DNA of 64,000 nucleotides from the NCBI GenBank assembly GCA_959347315.1, contig OY365817.1, positions 5,128,643 to 5,192,642 on the forward strand. The letters are read 5' to 3'. Under the pieces are notes generated by a model, which was not told where the DNA came from, searched no databases, and saw only the letters and a program-made list of their open reading frames with translations. This document shows positions 13,819 to 25,765 of the stretch, in pieces. Positions within the stretch are counted from its first letter, which is position 1; the number at the start of each line of letters is the position of its first letter. Made by a program: the position numbers and the translations under genes. This DNA comes from Bimastos eiseni. Taxonomy: Eukaryota; Annelida; Clitellata; Crassiclitellata; Lumbricidae.

Positions 13819-14190
13819 ACAGAGAATAGAAATGGAATAAAATGAAGAGGGACAGAATAGAAATGGAAGAAGAGGAAGAGAGACAGAGAATAGAATTGGA
13901 AAAAAAGGAAGAGGGACAGAGAATAGAAATGGAATTAAATGAAGAGTGAGAATAGAAATGGAAGATAATGAAGAGAGACAGAGAATAGAAATGGAAGAAA
14001 AGAAAGAGGGACAGAATAGAAATGGAAGAAATGGAAGAGAGACAGAGAATAGAAATGGATGAAAAGGAAGAGAGACAGATTAGAAATGGATGAAAAGGAA
14101 GAGGGACAGTGAATAGAAATGGAAGAAAAGGAAGAGAGACAGAGATTAGAAATGGAATAAAATGAAGAGGGACAGAATAGAAATGGAAGA
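11623..14190 (+). repeat. Copy of 5,690-8,257 (offset 5,933 bp)
   Basis: This overlaps the 8,103-bp block. Because 3,520-5,689 is duplicated at 5,690-7,859, the same target also aligns at offset 5,933, and it keeps aligning beyond 13,818 where the 8,103 alignment fails. It shares the AGAAGAGGAAGAG unit, the GATAATGAAGAG unit and ATGGATGAAAAG at about 8,124/14,057. The better right-hand extension suggests that the source spanned the second 2,170-bp copy. Confidence 0.8.
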
Positions 14191-16086
14191 AAAGGAAGAG
14201 AGACAGAGTATAGAAATGGAAGAAAAGGAAGAGGGACAGAATAGAAATGGAAGAAATGGAAGAGAGACAGAGAATAGAAATGGAAGAAAAGGAAGAGAGA
14301 CAGATTAGAAATGGAAGAAAAGGAAGAGGGACAATGAATAGAAATGGAAGAAAAGGAAGAGAGACAGAGAATAGAAATGGAAGAAAAGGAAGAGGGACAG
14401 AGAATAGAAATGGAGGAAAAGGAAGAGAGACAGAGAATAGAATTGGAAGAAAAGAAAAAGAGACAGAGAATAGAAATGGAAGAAAGGGAAGAGAGACAGA
14501 GAATAGAAATGGAAGAAAAGGAAGAGGGACAGAGAATAGAAATGGAATGAAATGAAGAGAGACGGAGAATTGAAATGTATGAAAAGGAAGAGAGACAGAA
14601 AATAGAAACGGAAGAAAATAAAGAGGGACAGAATAGAAATGGAAGAAATGGAAGAGAGACAGAGAATAGAAATGGAAGAAAAGGAAGAGGGACAGAGAAT
14701 AGAAATGAAAGAAAAGGAAGAGGGACAGAGAATTGAAAAGGAAGAAAAGGAAGAGAGACGGATAATAGAAATGGAATAAAATGAAGAGAGACGGAGAATA
14801 GAAATGGAAGAAAAGGAAGAGAGACAGAGAATAGAAATGGAATAAAATGAAGAGGGACAGAATAGATATGGAAGAAAAGGAAGAGAGACAGAGAATAGAA
14901 ATGGAAGAAAAGGAAGAGTGACAGAGAATAGAAATGGAATTAAATGAAGAGTGAGAATAGAAATGGAAGAAAATGAAGAGAGACAAAGAATAGAAATGGA
15001 AGAAAATAAAGAGGGACAGAACAGAAATGGAAGAAATGGAAGAGAGACAGAGAATAGAAATGGAAGAAAAGGAAGAGGGACAGAGAATAGAAATGAAAGA
15101 AAAGGAAGAGGGACAGAGAATTGAAAAGGAAGAAAAGGAAGAGAGACAGAGAATAGAAATGGAATAAAATGAAGAGAGACGGGAAAAAGAAATGGAAGAA
15201 AATGAGGAGGGACAGGATAGAAATGAAAGAAAAGGAAGAGGGACAGAGAGTAGAAATGGAATAAATTGAAGAGAGACGGAGAACAGAAATGAAAGAAAAG
15301 GATGAGAGACGGAGAATAGAAATGTAAGAAAAGGAAGATAGACGGAGACTAGAAATGGAAGAAAATGAAGTGAGACGGAGTATAGAAATGGAAGAAAACG
15401 AAGAGAGAGAATAGAAATGGCAGAAAATGAAGAGAGGCAGAGAATAGAAATGGAAGAAAAGGAAGAGAGACGGGGAAAAGAAATGGAAGAAAATGAGGAT
15501 GGACAGGATAGAAATGGAAGAAAAGAAAGAGAGACAGAGAATAGAAATGGAAGAAAAGTAAGAGGGACAGAGAATAGAAATGGAATAAAATGAAGAGGGA
15601 CAGAATAAAAATGGAAGAAAAGGAAGAGAGACAGAGAATAGAAATGGAAGAAAAGGAAGAGGGACAGAGACTAGAAATGGAATTAAATGAATAGTGAGAA
15701 TAGAAATGGAAGAAAATGAAGAGAGACAGAGAATAGAAATGGAAGAAAAGAAAGAGGGACAGAATAGAAATGGAAGAAATGGAAGAGAGACAGAGAATAG
15801 AAATGGAAGAAAAGGAAGAGAGACAGATTGGAAATGGAAGAAAAGGAAGAGGGACAGTGAATAGAAATGGAAGAAAAGGAAGAGAGACAGAGAATAGAAA
15901 TGGAAGAAAAGGAAGAGTGACAGAGAATAGAAATGGAGGAAAAGGAAGAGAGACAGAGAATAGAATTGGAAGAAAAGAAAAAGAGACAGAGAATAAAAAT
16001 GGAAGAAAAGGAAGAAAGACAGAGAATAGAAATGGAAGAAAAGGAAGAGAGACAGAGAATAGAAACGGAAGAAAAAAAAGAGGGAC
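12810..16086 (+). repeat. 3.3-kb block, first copy (partner 17,836-21,112)
   Basis: Alignment with 17,836-21,112 holds at a constant 5,026-bp offset for about 3.28 kb. Only scattered substitutions separate the copies: TATAAATGG against TAGAAATGG near 13,770, GAGGATGG against GAGGAGGG near 15,502, and AAATGG against AAAAGG near 15,375. It begins inside a unit near 12,810 and ends near 16,086, where this copy continues with AGGGACAAAGAAAAG and the other with AGGGACAGAATAG. Confidence 0.88.
15170..15600 (+). repeat. Diverged island within the array
   Basis: Units here carry changes rarely or never seen elsewhere: GACGGGAAAAAGAAATGG, AATGAGGAGGGACAGG, GGAATAAATTGAAG, GAAGATAGACGGAG, GAAGTGAGACGGAGTATAG, ATGGCAGAAAATG and GAGAGGCAGAG. 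The matching copy lies at 20,196-20,626. This is the least homogenised stretch in the window, as if it had escaped recent turnover. Confidence 0.75.
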
Positions 16087-18085
16087 AAAGAAAAGAAATG
16101 AAAGAAAAGTAAGAGGGACAGAGAATAGAAATGGAAGAAAAGGAAGAGGGGCAGAGAATAGAAATGGAAGAAAAGGAAGAGGGACAGAATAGAAATGGAA
16201 GAAAAGAAAGAGGGACAGAGAATAGAAATGGAAGAAAAGTAAGAGGGACAGAGAATAGAAGTGGAATAAAATGAAGAGAGACGGAGAATAGAAATGGAAG
16301 AAAAGGAAGAGGGACAGAATAGAAATGGAAGAAAAGAAAGAGGGACAGAGAATAGAAATGGAATAAAATGAAGAGAGACGGAGAATAGAAATGGAAGAAA
16401 AAAAAGAGGGACAGAATAGAAATGGAAGAAAAGAAAGAGGGACAGAGAATAGAAATGGAATAAAATGAAGAGAGACGGAGAATAGAAATGGAAGAAAAGG
16501 AAGAGAGACAGAGAATAGAAATGGAATAAAATGTAGAGGGACAGAATAGAAATGGAAGAAAAGGTAGAGGGACAGAGAATAGAAATGGAATAAAATGAAG
16601 AGGGACAGAATAGAAATGGAAGAAAAGGAAGAGAGACAGAGAATAGAAATGGAAGAAAAGGAAGAGGGACAGAATAGAAATGGAAGAAAAGAAAGAGAGA
16701 CAGAGAATAGAAACGGAAGAAAAGAAAGAGAGACAGAGAATAGAAATGAAAGAAAAGTAAGAGGGACAGAGAATAGAAATGGAAGAAAAGGAAGAGGGAC
16801 AGAGAATAGAAATGGAAGAAAAGGAAGAGTGACAGAGAATAGAATTGGAAGAAAAGGAAGAGAGACGGATAATAGAAATGGAATAAAATGAAGAGGGACA
16901 GAATAGAAATGGAAGAACAGGAAGAGAGACAGAGAATAGAAATGGAATTAAATGAAGAGTGAGAATAGAAATGGAAGAAAATGAAGAGAGACAGAGAATA
17001 GAAATGGAAGAAAAGGAAGAGAGACGGGGAAAAGAAATGGAAGAAAATGAGGAGGGACAGGATAGAATTGGAAGAAAAGAAAGAGAGACAGAGAAAAGAA
17101 ATGGAAGAAAAGTAAGAGGGACAGAGAATAGAATTGGAAGAAAAGAAAAAGAGACAGAGAATAGAAATGGAAGAAAGGGAAGAGAGACAGAGAATAGAAA
17201 TGGAAGAAAAGGAAGAGGGACAGAGAATAGAAATGGAATGAAATGAAGAGAGACGGAGAATTGAAATGTATGAAAAGGAAGAGAGATAGAGAATGGAAAT
17301 GGAAGAAAAGGAAGAGGGACAGAATCGAAATGGAAGAAAAGGAAGAGGGACAGAATAGAAATGGAAGAAAAGGAAGTGGGACAGAAAATAGAAACGGAAG
17401 AAAATGAAGAGAGACGGAGAATAGAAATGGAAGAAAAGGAAGAGAGACAGAGAATAGAAATGGAATAAAATGAAGAGAGACGGAGAATAGAAATGGAAGA
17501 AAAGTAAAAGAGACAGAGAATAGAAATGGATTAAAATGAAGAGGGACAGAATAGAAATGGAAGAAAAGGAAGAGAGACAGAGAAAGGAAATGGAAGAAAA
17601 GAAAGAGGGACAGAATAGAAATGGAAGAAATGGAAGAGGGACAGAGAATAGAAATGGAAGAAAAGGAAGAGAGACAGATAAGAAATGGAAGAAAAGGAAG
17701 AGGGACAGTGAATAGAAATGGAAGAAAAGGAAGAGAGACGGGGAAAAGAAATGGAAGAAAATGAGGAGGGACAGGATAGAAATGGAAGAAAAGAAAGAGA
17801 GACAGAGAAAAGAAATGGAAGAAAAGTAAGAGGGACAGAGAATAGAATTGGAAGAAAAGAAAAAGAGACAGAGAATAGAAATGGAAGAAAGGGAAGAGAG
17901 ACAGAGAATAGAAATGGAAGAAAAGGAAGAGGGACAGAGAATAGAAATGGAATGAAATGAAGAGAGACGGAGAATTGAAATGTATGAAAAGGAAGAGAGA
18001 TAGAGAATGGAAATGGAAGAAAAGGAAGAGGGACAGAATCGAAATGGAAGAAAAGGAAGAGGGACAGAATAGAAATGGAAGAAAA
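16087..18085 (+). repeat. Irregular stretch with a 714-bp tandem pair
   Basis: From 16,087 to about 16,900 short runs alternate AAGAAAGAGGGAC units and GGAATAAAATGAAGAG units without a long match elsewhere that I could find. From about 17,004 to 17,370 the sequence repeats at 17,718-18,085 (offset 714 bp). Both carry GACGGGGAAAAG followed by AATGAGGAGGGACAGG, then a GTAAGAGGGAC unit and the TATG landmark unit. Confidence 0.75.
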
Positions 18086-21000
18086 GGAAGTGGGACAGAG
18101 AATGGAAATGAATAAAATGAAGAGAGACGGAGACTAGAAATGGAAGAAAAGGAAGAGGGACAGAAAATAGAAACGGAAGAAAATGAAGAGAGATGGAGAA
18201 TAGAAATGGAAGAAAAGGAAGAGAGACAGCGAATAGAAATGGAAGAAAAGGATGAGAGACAGAGACTAGAAATGGAAGAAAAGGAAGAGGGACAGAGAAT
18301 AGAAACGGAAGAAAAGGAAGAGGGACGGAGAATAGAAATGGAAGAAAAGGAAGAGAGACAGAGAATAGAAATGGAAGAAAAGGAAGAGCGACAGAATAGA
18401 AATGGAAGAAAAGAAAGAGAGACAGAGAATAGAAACGGAAGAAAAGGAAGAGGGACAGAGAATAGAAATGAAAGAAAAGTATGAGGGACAGAGAATAGAA
18501 ATGGAAGAAAAGGAAGAGGGACAGAGAATAGAAATGGAAGAAAAGGAAGAGAGACAGAGAATAGAATTGGAATTAAATGAAGAGTGAGAATAGAAATGGA
18601 AGAAAATGAAGAGAGACAGAGAATAGAAATGGAAGAAAATAAAGAGGGACAGAATAGAAATGGAAGAAATGGAAGAGAGACAGAGAATAGAAATGGAAGA
18701 AAAGGAAGAGGGACAGAGAATAGAAATGAAAGAAAAGGAAGAGGGACAGAGAATTGAAAAGGAAGAAAAGGAAGAGAGACGGATAATAGAAATGGAATAA
18801 AATAAAGAGAGACGGAGAATAGAAATGGAAGAAAAGGAAGAGAGACAGAGAATAGAAATGGAATAAAATGAAGAGGGACAGAATAGAAATGGAAGAAGAG
18901 GAAGAGAGACAGAGAATAGAATTGGAAAAAAAGGAAGAGGGACAGAGAATAGAAATGGAATTAAATGAAGAGTGAGAATAGAAATGGAAGATAATGAAGA
19001 GAGACAGAGAATAGAAATGGAAGAAAAGAAAGAGGGACAGAATAGAAATGGAAGAAATGGAAGAGAGACAGAGAATAGAAATGGATGAAAAGGAAGAGAG
19101 ACAGATTAGAAATGGATGAAAAGGAAGAGGGACAGTGAATAGAAATGGAAGAAAAGGAAGAGAGACAGAGATTAGAAATGGAATAAAATGAAGAGGGACA
19201 GAATAGAAATGGAAGAAAAGGAAGAGAGACAGAGTATAGAAATGGAAGAAAAGGAAGAGGGACAGAATAGAAATGGAAGAAATGGAAGAGAGACAGAGAA
19301 TAGAAATGGAAGAAAAGGAAGAGAGACAGATTAGAAATGGAAGAAAAGGAAGAGGGACAATGAATAGAAATGGAAGAAAAGGAAGAGAGACAGAGAATAG
19401 AAATGGAAGAAAAGGAAGAGGGACAGAGAATAGAAATGGAGGAAAAGGAAGAGAGACAGAGAATAGAATTGGAAGAAAAGAAAAAGAGACAGAGAATAGA
19501 AATGGAAGAAAGGGAAGAGAGACAGAGAATAGAAATGGAAGAAAAGGAAGAGGGACAGAGAATAGAAATGGAATGAAATGAAGAGAGACGGAGAATTGAA
19601 ATGTATGAAAAGGAAGAGAGACAGAAAATAGAAACGGAAGAAAATAAAGAGGGACAGAATAGAAATGGAAGAAATGGAAGAGAGACAGAGAATAGAAATG
19701 GAAGAAAAGGAAGAGGGACAGAGAATAGAAATGAAAGAAAAGGAAGAGGGACAGAGAATTGAAAAGGAAGAAAAGGAAGAGAGACGGATAATAGAAATGG
19801 AATAAAATGAAGAGAGACGGAGAATAGAAATGGAAGAAAAGGAAGAGAGACAGAGAATAGAAATGGAATAAAATGAAGAGGGACAGAATAGATATGGAAG
19901 AAAAGGAAGAGAGACAGAGAATAGAAATGGAAGAAAAGGAAGAGTGACAGAGAATAGAAATGGAATTAAATGAAGAGTGAGAATAGAAATGGAAGAAAAT
20001 GAAGAGAGACAAAGAATAGAAATGGAAGAAAATAAAGAGGGACAGAACAGAAATGGAAGAAATGGAAGAGAGACAGAGAATAGAAATGGAAGAAAAGGAA
20101 GAGGGACAGAGAATAGAAATGAAAGAAAAGGAAGAGGGACAGAGAATTGAAAAGGAAGAAAAGGAAGAGAGACAGAGAATAGAAATGGAATAAAATGAAG
20201 AGAGACGGGAAAAAGAAATGGAAGAAAATGAGGAGGGACAGGATAGAAATGAAAGAAAAGGAAGAGGGACAGAGAGTAGAAATGGAATAAATTGAAGAGA
20301 GACGGAGAACAGAAATGAAAGAAAAGGATGAGAGACGGAGAATAGAAATGTAAGAAAAGGAAGATAGACGGAGACTAGAAAAGGAAGAAAATGAAGTGAG
20401 ACGGAGTATAGAAATGGAAGAAAACGAAGAGAGAGAATAGAAATGGCAGAAAATGAAGAGAGGCAGAGAATAGAAATGGAAGAAAAGGAAGAGAGACGGG
20501 GAAAAGAAATGGAAGAAAATGAGGAGGGACAGGATAGAAATGGAAGAAAAGAAAGAGAGACAGAGAATAGAAATGGAAGAAAAGTAAGAGGGACAGAGAA
20601 TAGAAATGGAATAAAATGAAGAGGGACAGAATAAAAATGGAAGAAAAGGAAGAGAGACAGAGAATAGAAATGGAAGAAAAGGAAGAGGGACAGAGACTAG
20701 AAATGGAATTAAATGAATAGTGAGAATAGAAATGGAAGAAAATGAAGAGAGACAGAGAATAGAAATGGAAGAAAAGAAAGAGGGACAGAATAGAAATGGA
20801 AGAAATGGAAGAGAGACAGAGAATAGAAATGGAAGAAAAGGAAGAGAGACAGATTGGAAATGGAAGAAAAGGAAGCGGGACAGTGAATAGAAATGGAAGA
20901 AAAGGAAGAGAGACAGAGAATAGAAATGGAAGAAAAGGAAGAGTGACAGAGAATAGAAATGGAGGAAAAGGAAGAGAGACAGAGAATAGAATTGGAAGAA

Positions 21001-21112
21001 AAGAAAAAGAGACAGAGAATAAAAATGGAAGAAAAGGAAGAAAGACAGAGAATAGAAATGGAAGAAAAGGAAGAGAGACAGAGAATAGAAACGGAAGAAA
21101 AGAAAGAGGGAC
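17836..21112 (+). repeat. 3.3-kb block, second copy (partner 12,810-16,086)
   Basis: This is the right-hand partner at offset 5,026 bp. It includes the second copy of the diverged island at 20,196-20,626. It ends near 21,112, where the sequence changes to a module also found at about 2,500 and 8,770 (AAATGGAAGAAATGGAAGAG then GACAGATAAG). Confidence 0.88.
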
Positions 21113-24100
21113 AGAATAGAAATGGAAGAAATGGAAGAGGGACAGAGAATAGAAATGGAAGAAAAGGAAGAGAGACAGATAAGAAATGGAAGAAAAGGAA
21201 GAGGGACAGTGAATAGAAATGGAAGAAAAGGAAGAGAGACAGAGAATAGAAATGAAAGAAAAGGAAGAGGGACAGAGAATAGAAATGGAAGAAAAGGAAG
21301 AGAGACGGATAATAGAAATGGAATAAAATGAAGAGAGACGGAGAATAGAAATGGAAGAAAAGGAAGAGAGACAGAGAATAGAAATGGAATAAAATGAAGA
21401 GGGACAGAAAAGAAATGGAAGAAAAGGAAGAGAGACAGAGAATAGAAATGGAAGAAAAGGAAGAGGGACAGAATAGAAATGGAAGAAATGGAAGAGAGAC
21501 AGAGAATATAAAAGGAAGAAAAGGAAGAGAGACAGATTAGAAATGGAAGAAAAGGAAGAGGGACAATGAATAGAAATGGAAGAAAAGGAAGAGAGACAGA
21601 GAATAGAAATGGAAGAAAAGGAAAAGAGACAGAGAATAGAAATGGAAGAAAGGGAAGAGAGACAGAGAATAGAAATGGAAGAAAAGGAAGAGGGACAGAG
21701 AATAGAAATGGAATGAAATGAAGAGAGACGGAGAATTGAAATGTATGAAAAGGAAGAGAGATAGAGAATGGAAATGGAAGAAAAGGAAGAGGGACAGAAT
21801 CGAAATGGAAGAATAGGAAGAGGGACAGAACAGAAATGGAAGAAAAGGAAGTGGGACAGAGAATGGAAATGAATAAAATGAAGAGAGACGGAGACTAGAA
21901 ATGGAAGAAAAGGAAGAGGGACAGAAAATAGAAACGGAAGAAAATGAAGAGAGACGGAGAATAGAAATGGAAGAAAAGTAACAGGGACAGAGAACAGAAA
22001 TGGAAGAAAAAAAAGAGAGAGAATAGAAATGGAAGAAAATGAAGAGAGACAGAATAGAAATGGAAGAAATGGAAGAGAGACAGAGAATAGAAATGGAAGA
22101 AAAGGAAGAGAGACAGATTAGAAATGGAAGAAAAGGAAGAGGGACAGTGAATAGAAATGGAAGAAAAGGAAGAGAGACAGAGAATAGAAATGGAAGAAAA
22201 GGAAGAGGGACAGAGAATAGAAATGGAGGAAAAGGAAGAGAGACAGAGAATAGAATTGGAAGAAAAGAAAAAGAGACAGAGAATAGAAATGGAAGAAAAG
22301 GAAGAGAGACAGAGAATAGAAATGGAAGAAAAGGAAGAGGGACAGAGAATAGAAATGGAATGAAATGAAGAGAAACGGAGAATTGAAATGTATGAAAAGG
22401 AAGAGAGACAGAGAATGGAAATGGAAGAAAAGGAAGAGGGACAGAATCGAAATGGAAGAAAAGGAAGAGGGACAGAATAGAAATGGAAGAAAAGGAAGTG
22501 GGACAGAAAATAGAAACGGAAGAAAATGAAGAGAGACGGAGAATAGAAATGGAAGAAAAGGAAGAGAGACAGAGAATAGAAATGGAAAAAAAGGAAGAGG
22601 GACAGAATAGAATTGGAAGAAAAGGAAGAGAGACAGAGAATAGAAATGGAATAAAATGAAGAGAGACGGAGAATAGAAATGGAAGAAAAGGAAAAGAGAC
22701 AGAGAATAGAAATGGAAGAAAAGGAAGAGGGACAGTGAATAGAAATGGAAGAAAAGGAAGAGAGACAGAGAATAGAAATGGAATAAAATGAAGAGGGACA
22801 GAATAGAAATGGAAGAAAAGGAAGAGAGACAGAGAATAGAAATGGAACAAAAGGAAGAGGGACAGAATAGAAATGGAAGAACTGGAAGAGAGACAGAGAA
22901 TAGAAATGGAAGAAAAGGAAGAGAGACAGATTAGAAATGGAAGAAAAGGAAGAGGGACAATGAATAGAAATGGAAGAAAAGGAAGAGAGACAGAGAATAG
23001 AATTGGAAGAAAAGGAAAAGAGACAGAGAATAGAAATGGAAGAAAGGGAAGAGAGACAGAGAAAAGAAATGGAAGAAAAGGAAGAGGGACAGAGAATAGA
23101 AATGGAATGAAATGAAGAGAGACGGAGAATTGAAATGTATGAAAAGGAAGAGAGATAGAGAATGGAAATGGAAGAAAAGGAAGAGGGACAGAGAATGGAA
23201 ATGAATAAAATGAAGAGAGACGGAGACTAGAAATGGAAGAAAAGGAAAAGGGACAGAAAATAGAAACGGAAGAAAATGAAGAGAGACGGAGATTAGAAAT
23301 GGAAGAAAAGGAAGAGAGACAGCGAATAGAAATGGAAGAAAAGGATGAGAGACAGAGAATAGAAATGGAAGAAAAGGAAGAGGGACAGAGAATAGAAACG
23401 GAAGAAAAGGAAGAGGGACGGAGAATTGAAATGGAAGAAAAGGAAGAGAGACAGAGAATAGAAATGGAAGAAAAGGAAGAGGGACAGAATAGAAATGGAA
23501 GAAAAGAAAGAGGGACAGAGAATAGAAATGAAAGAAAAGTATGAGGGACAAAGAATAGAAATGGAAGAAAAGGAAGAGGGACAGAGAATAGAAATGGAAG
23601 AAAGGGAAGAGAGACAGAGAATAGAATTGGAAGAAAAGGAAGAGAGACGGATAATAGAAATGGAATAAAATGAAGAGAGACGGAGAATAGAAATGGAAGA
23701 AAAGGAAGAGAGACAGAGAATAGAAATGGAATAAAATGAAGAGGGACAGATTAGAAATAGAAGAAAAGGAAGAGAGACAGAGAATAGAAATGGAAGAAAA
23801 GGAAGAGGGACAGAGAATAGAAATGGAATTAAATGAAGAGTGAGAATAGAAATGGAAGAAAATGAAGAGAGACAGAGAATAGAAATGGAAGAAAATAAAG
23901 AGGGACAGAATATAAATGGAAGAAATGGAAGAGAGACAGAGTATAGAAATGGAAGAAAAGGAAGAGAGACAGATTAGAAATGGAAGAAAAGGAAGAGGGA
24001 CAGTGAATAGAAATGGAAGAAAAGGAAGAGTGACAGAGAATAGAAATGGAAGAAAAGGAAGAGGGACAGAGGATAGAAATGGAAGAAAAGGAAGAGAGAC

Positions 24101-24764
24101 AGAGAATAGAATTGGAAGAAAAGGAAAAGAGACAGAGAATAGAAACGGAAGAAAAGGATGAGAGACGGAGAATGGAAATGGATGAAAAGGAAGAGGGACA
24201 GAATAGAAATGGAAGAAAATGACGAGAGACAGAGAATAGAAATGGAAGAAAAGTAACAGGGACAGAGAACAGAAATGGAAGAAAAAGAAGAAAGAGAATA
24301 GAAATGGAAGAAAAGGAAGAGGGACAGTGAATAGAAATGGAAGAAAAGGAAGAGAGACAGAGAATAGAAATGGAAGAAAAGGAAGAGGGACAGAGAATAG
24401 AAATGGAATGAAATGAAGAGAGACGGAGAATTGAAATGTATGAAAAGGAAGAGAGATAGAGAATGGAAATGGAAGAAAAGGAAGAGGGACAGAATCGAAA
24501 TGGAAGAAAAGGAAGAGGGACAGAATAGAAATGGAAGAAAAGGAAGTGGGACAGAGAATGGACATGAATAAAATGAAGAGAGACGGAGACTAGAAATGGA
24601 AGAAAAGGAAGAGGGACAGAAAATAGAAACGGAAGAAAATGAAGAGAGATGGAGAATAGAAATGGAAGAAAAGGAAGAGAGACAGCGAATAGAAATGGAA
24701 GAAAAGGATGAGAGACAGAGAATAGAAATGGAAGAAAAGGAAGAGGGACAGAGAATGGAAACGG
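21113..24764 (+). repeat. Mosaic zone linking left and right parts of the array
   Basis: About 21,120-21,330 matches 8,770-8,979 (offset 12,352), and 22,150-23,190 matches 51,719-52,759 (offset 29,569). The first GTAACAGGGACAGAGAACAG unit appears near 21,977 and the first TGACGAG unit near 24,220. Both variants are frequent to the right and absent to the left, so this zone is where the unit repertoire changes. One 33-bp unit present at about 42,730 is missing at about 23,510, which changes the offset to the 42-kb copy from 19,218 to 19,251. Confidence 0.75.
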
Positions 24765-25765
24765 AAGAAAAGGAAGAGGGACGGAGAATAGAAATGGAAG
24801 AAAAGGAAGAGAGACAGAGAATAGAAATGGAAGAAAAGGAAGAGGGACAGAATAGAAATGGAAGAAAAGAAAGAGAGACAGAGAATAGAAACGGAAGAAA
24901 AGGAAGAGGGACAGAGAATAGAAATGAAAGAAAAGTATGAGGGACAGAGAATAGAAATGGATGAAAAGGAAGAGGGACAGAGAATAGAAATGGAAGAAAA
25001 GGAAGAGAGACAGAGAATAGAATTGGAAGAAAAGGAAGAGAGACGGATAATAGAAATGGAATAAAATGAAGAGAGACGGAGAATAGAAATGGAAGAAAAG
25101 GAAGAGAGACAGAGAATAGAAATGGAATAAAATGAAGAGGGACAGAATAGAAATGGAAGAAAAGTAAGAGAGACAGAGAATAGAAATGGAAGAAAAGGAA
25201 GAGTGACAGGGAATAGAAATGGAATTAAATGAAGAGTGAGAATAGAAATGGAAGAAAATGAAGAGAGACAGAGAATAGAAATGGAAGAAAATAAAGAGGG
25301 ACAGAATAGAAATGGAAGAAATGGAAGAGAGACAGAGAATAGAAATGGAAGAAAAGGAAGAGAGACAGAGAATAGAAATGGAAGAAAAGTATGAGGGACA
25401 GAGAATAGAAATGGAAGAAAAGGAAGAGGGACAGAGAATAGAAATGGAAGAAAAGGAAGAGAGACAGAGAATAGAATTGGAAGAAAAGGAAGAGAGACGG
25501 ATAATAGAAATGGAATAAAATGAAGAGAGACGGAGAATAGAAATGGAAGAAAAGGAAGAGAGACAGAGAATAGAAATGGAATAAAATGAAGAGGGACAGA
25601 ATAGAAATGGAAGAAAAGGAAGAGAGACAGAGAATAGAAATGGAAGAAAAGGAAGAGTGACAGAGAATAGAAATGGAATTAAATGAAGAGTGAGAATAGA
25701 AATGGAAGAAAATGAAGAGAGACAGAGAATAGAAATGGAAGAAAATAAAGACGGACAGAATAGAA

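Noticed and set aside
15170..15600. Inserted mobile element in the diverged island
   Set aside because: All sequence there still aligns to the basic unit. There are no terminal repeats, target duplication or foreign sequence.
15770..16192. Plus-strand frames reading MEEKEERQRIE or NGRKGRETENR as trichohyalin-like or coiled-coil proteins
   Set aside because: They resemble Glu/Arg-rich repeat proteins only because 33 bp is 11 codons. 31-bp units break the frame every few units, the third frame meets TAG in each basic unit, and the longest is 140 codons.
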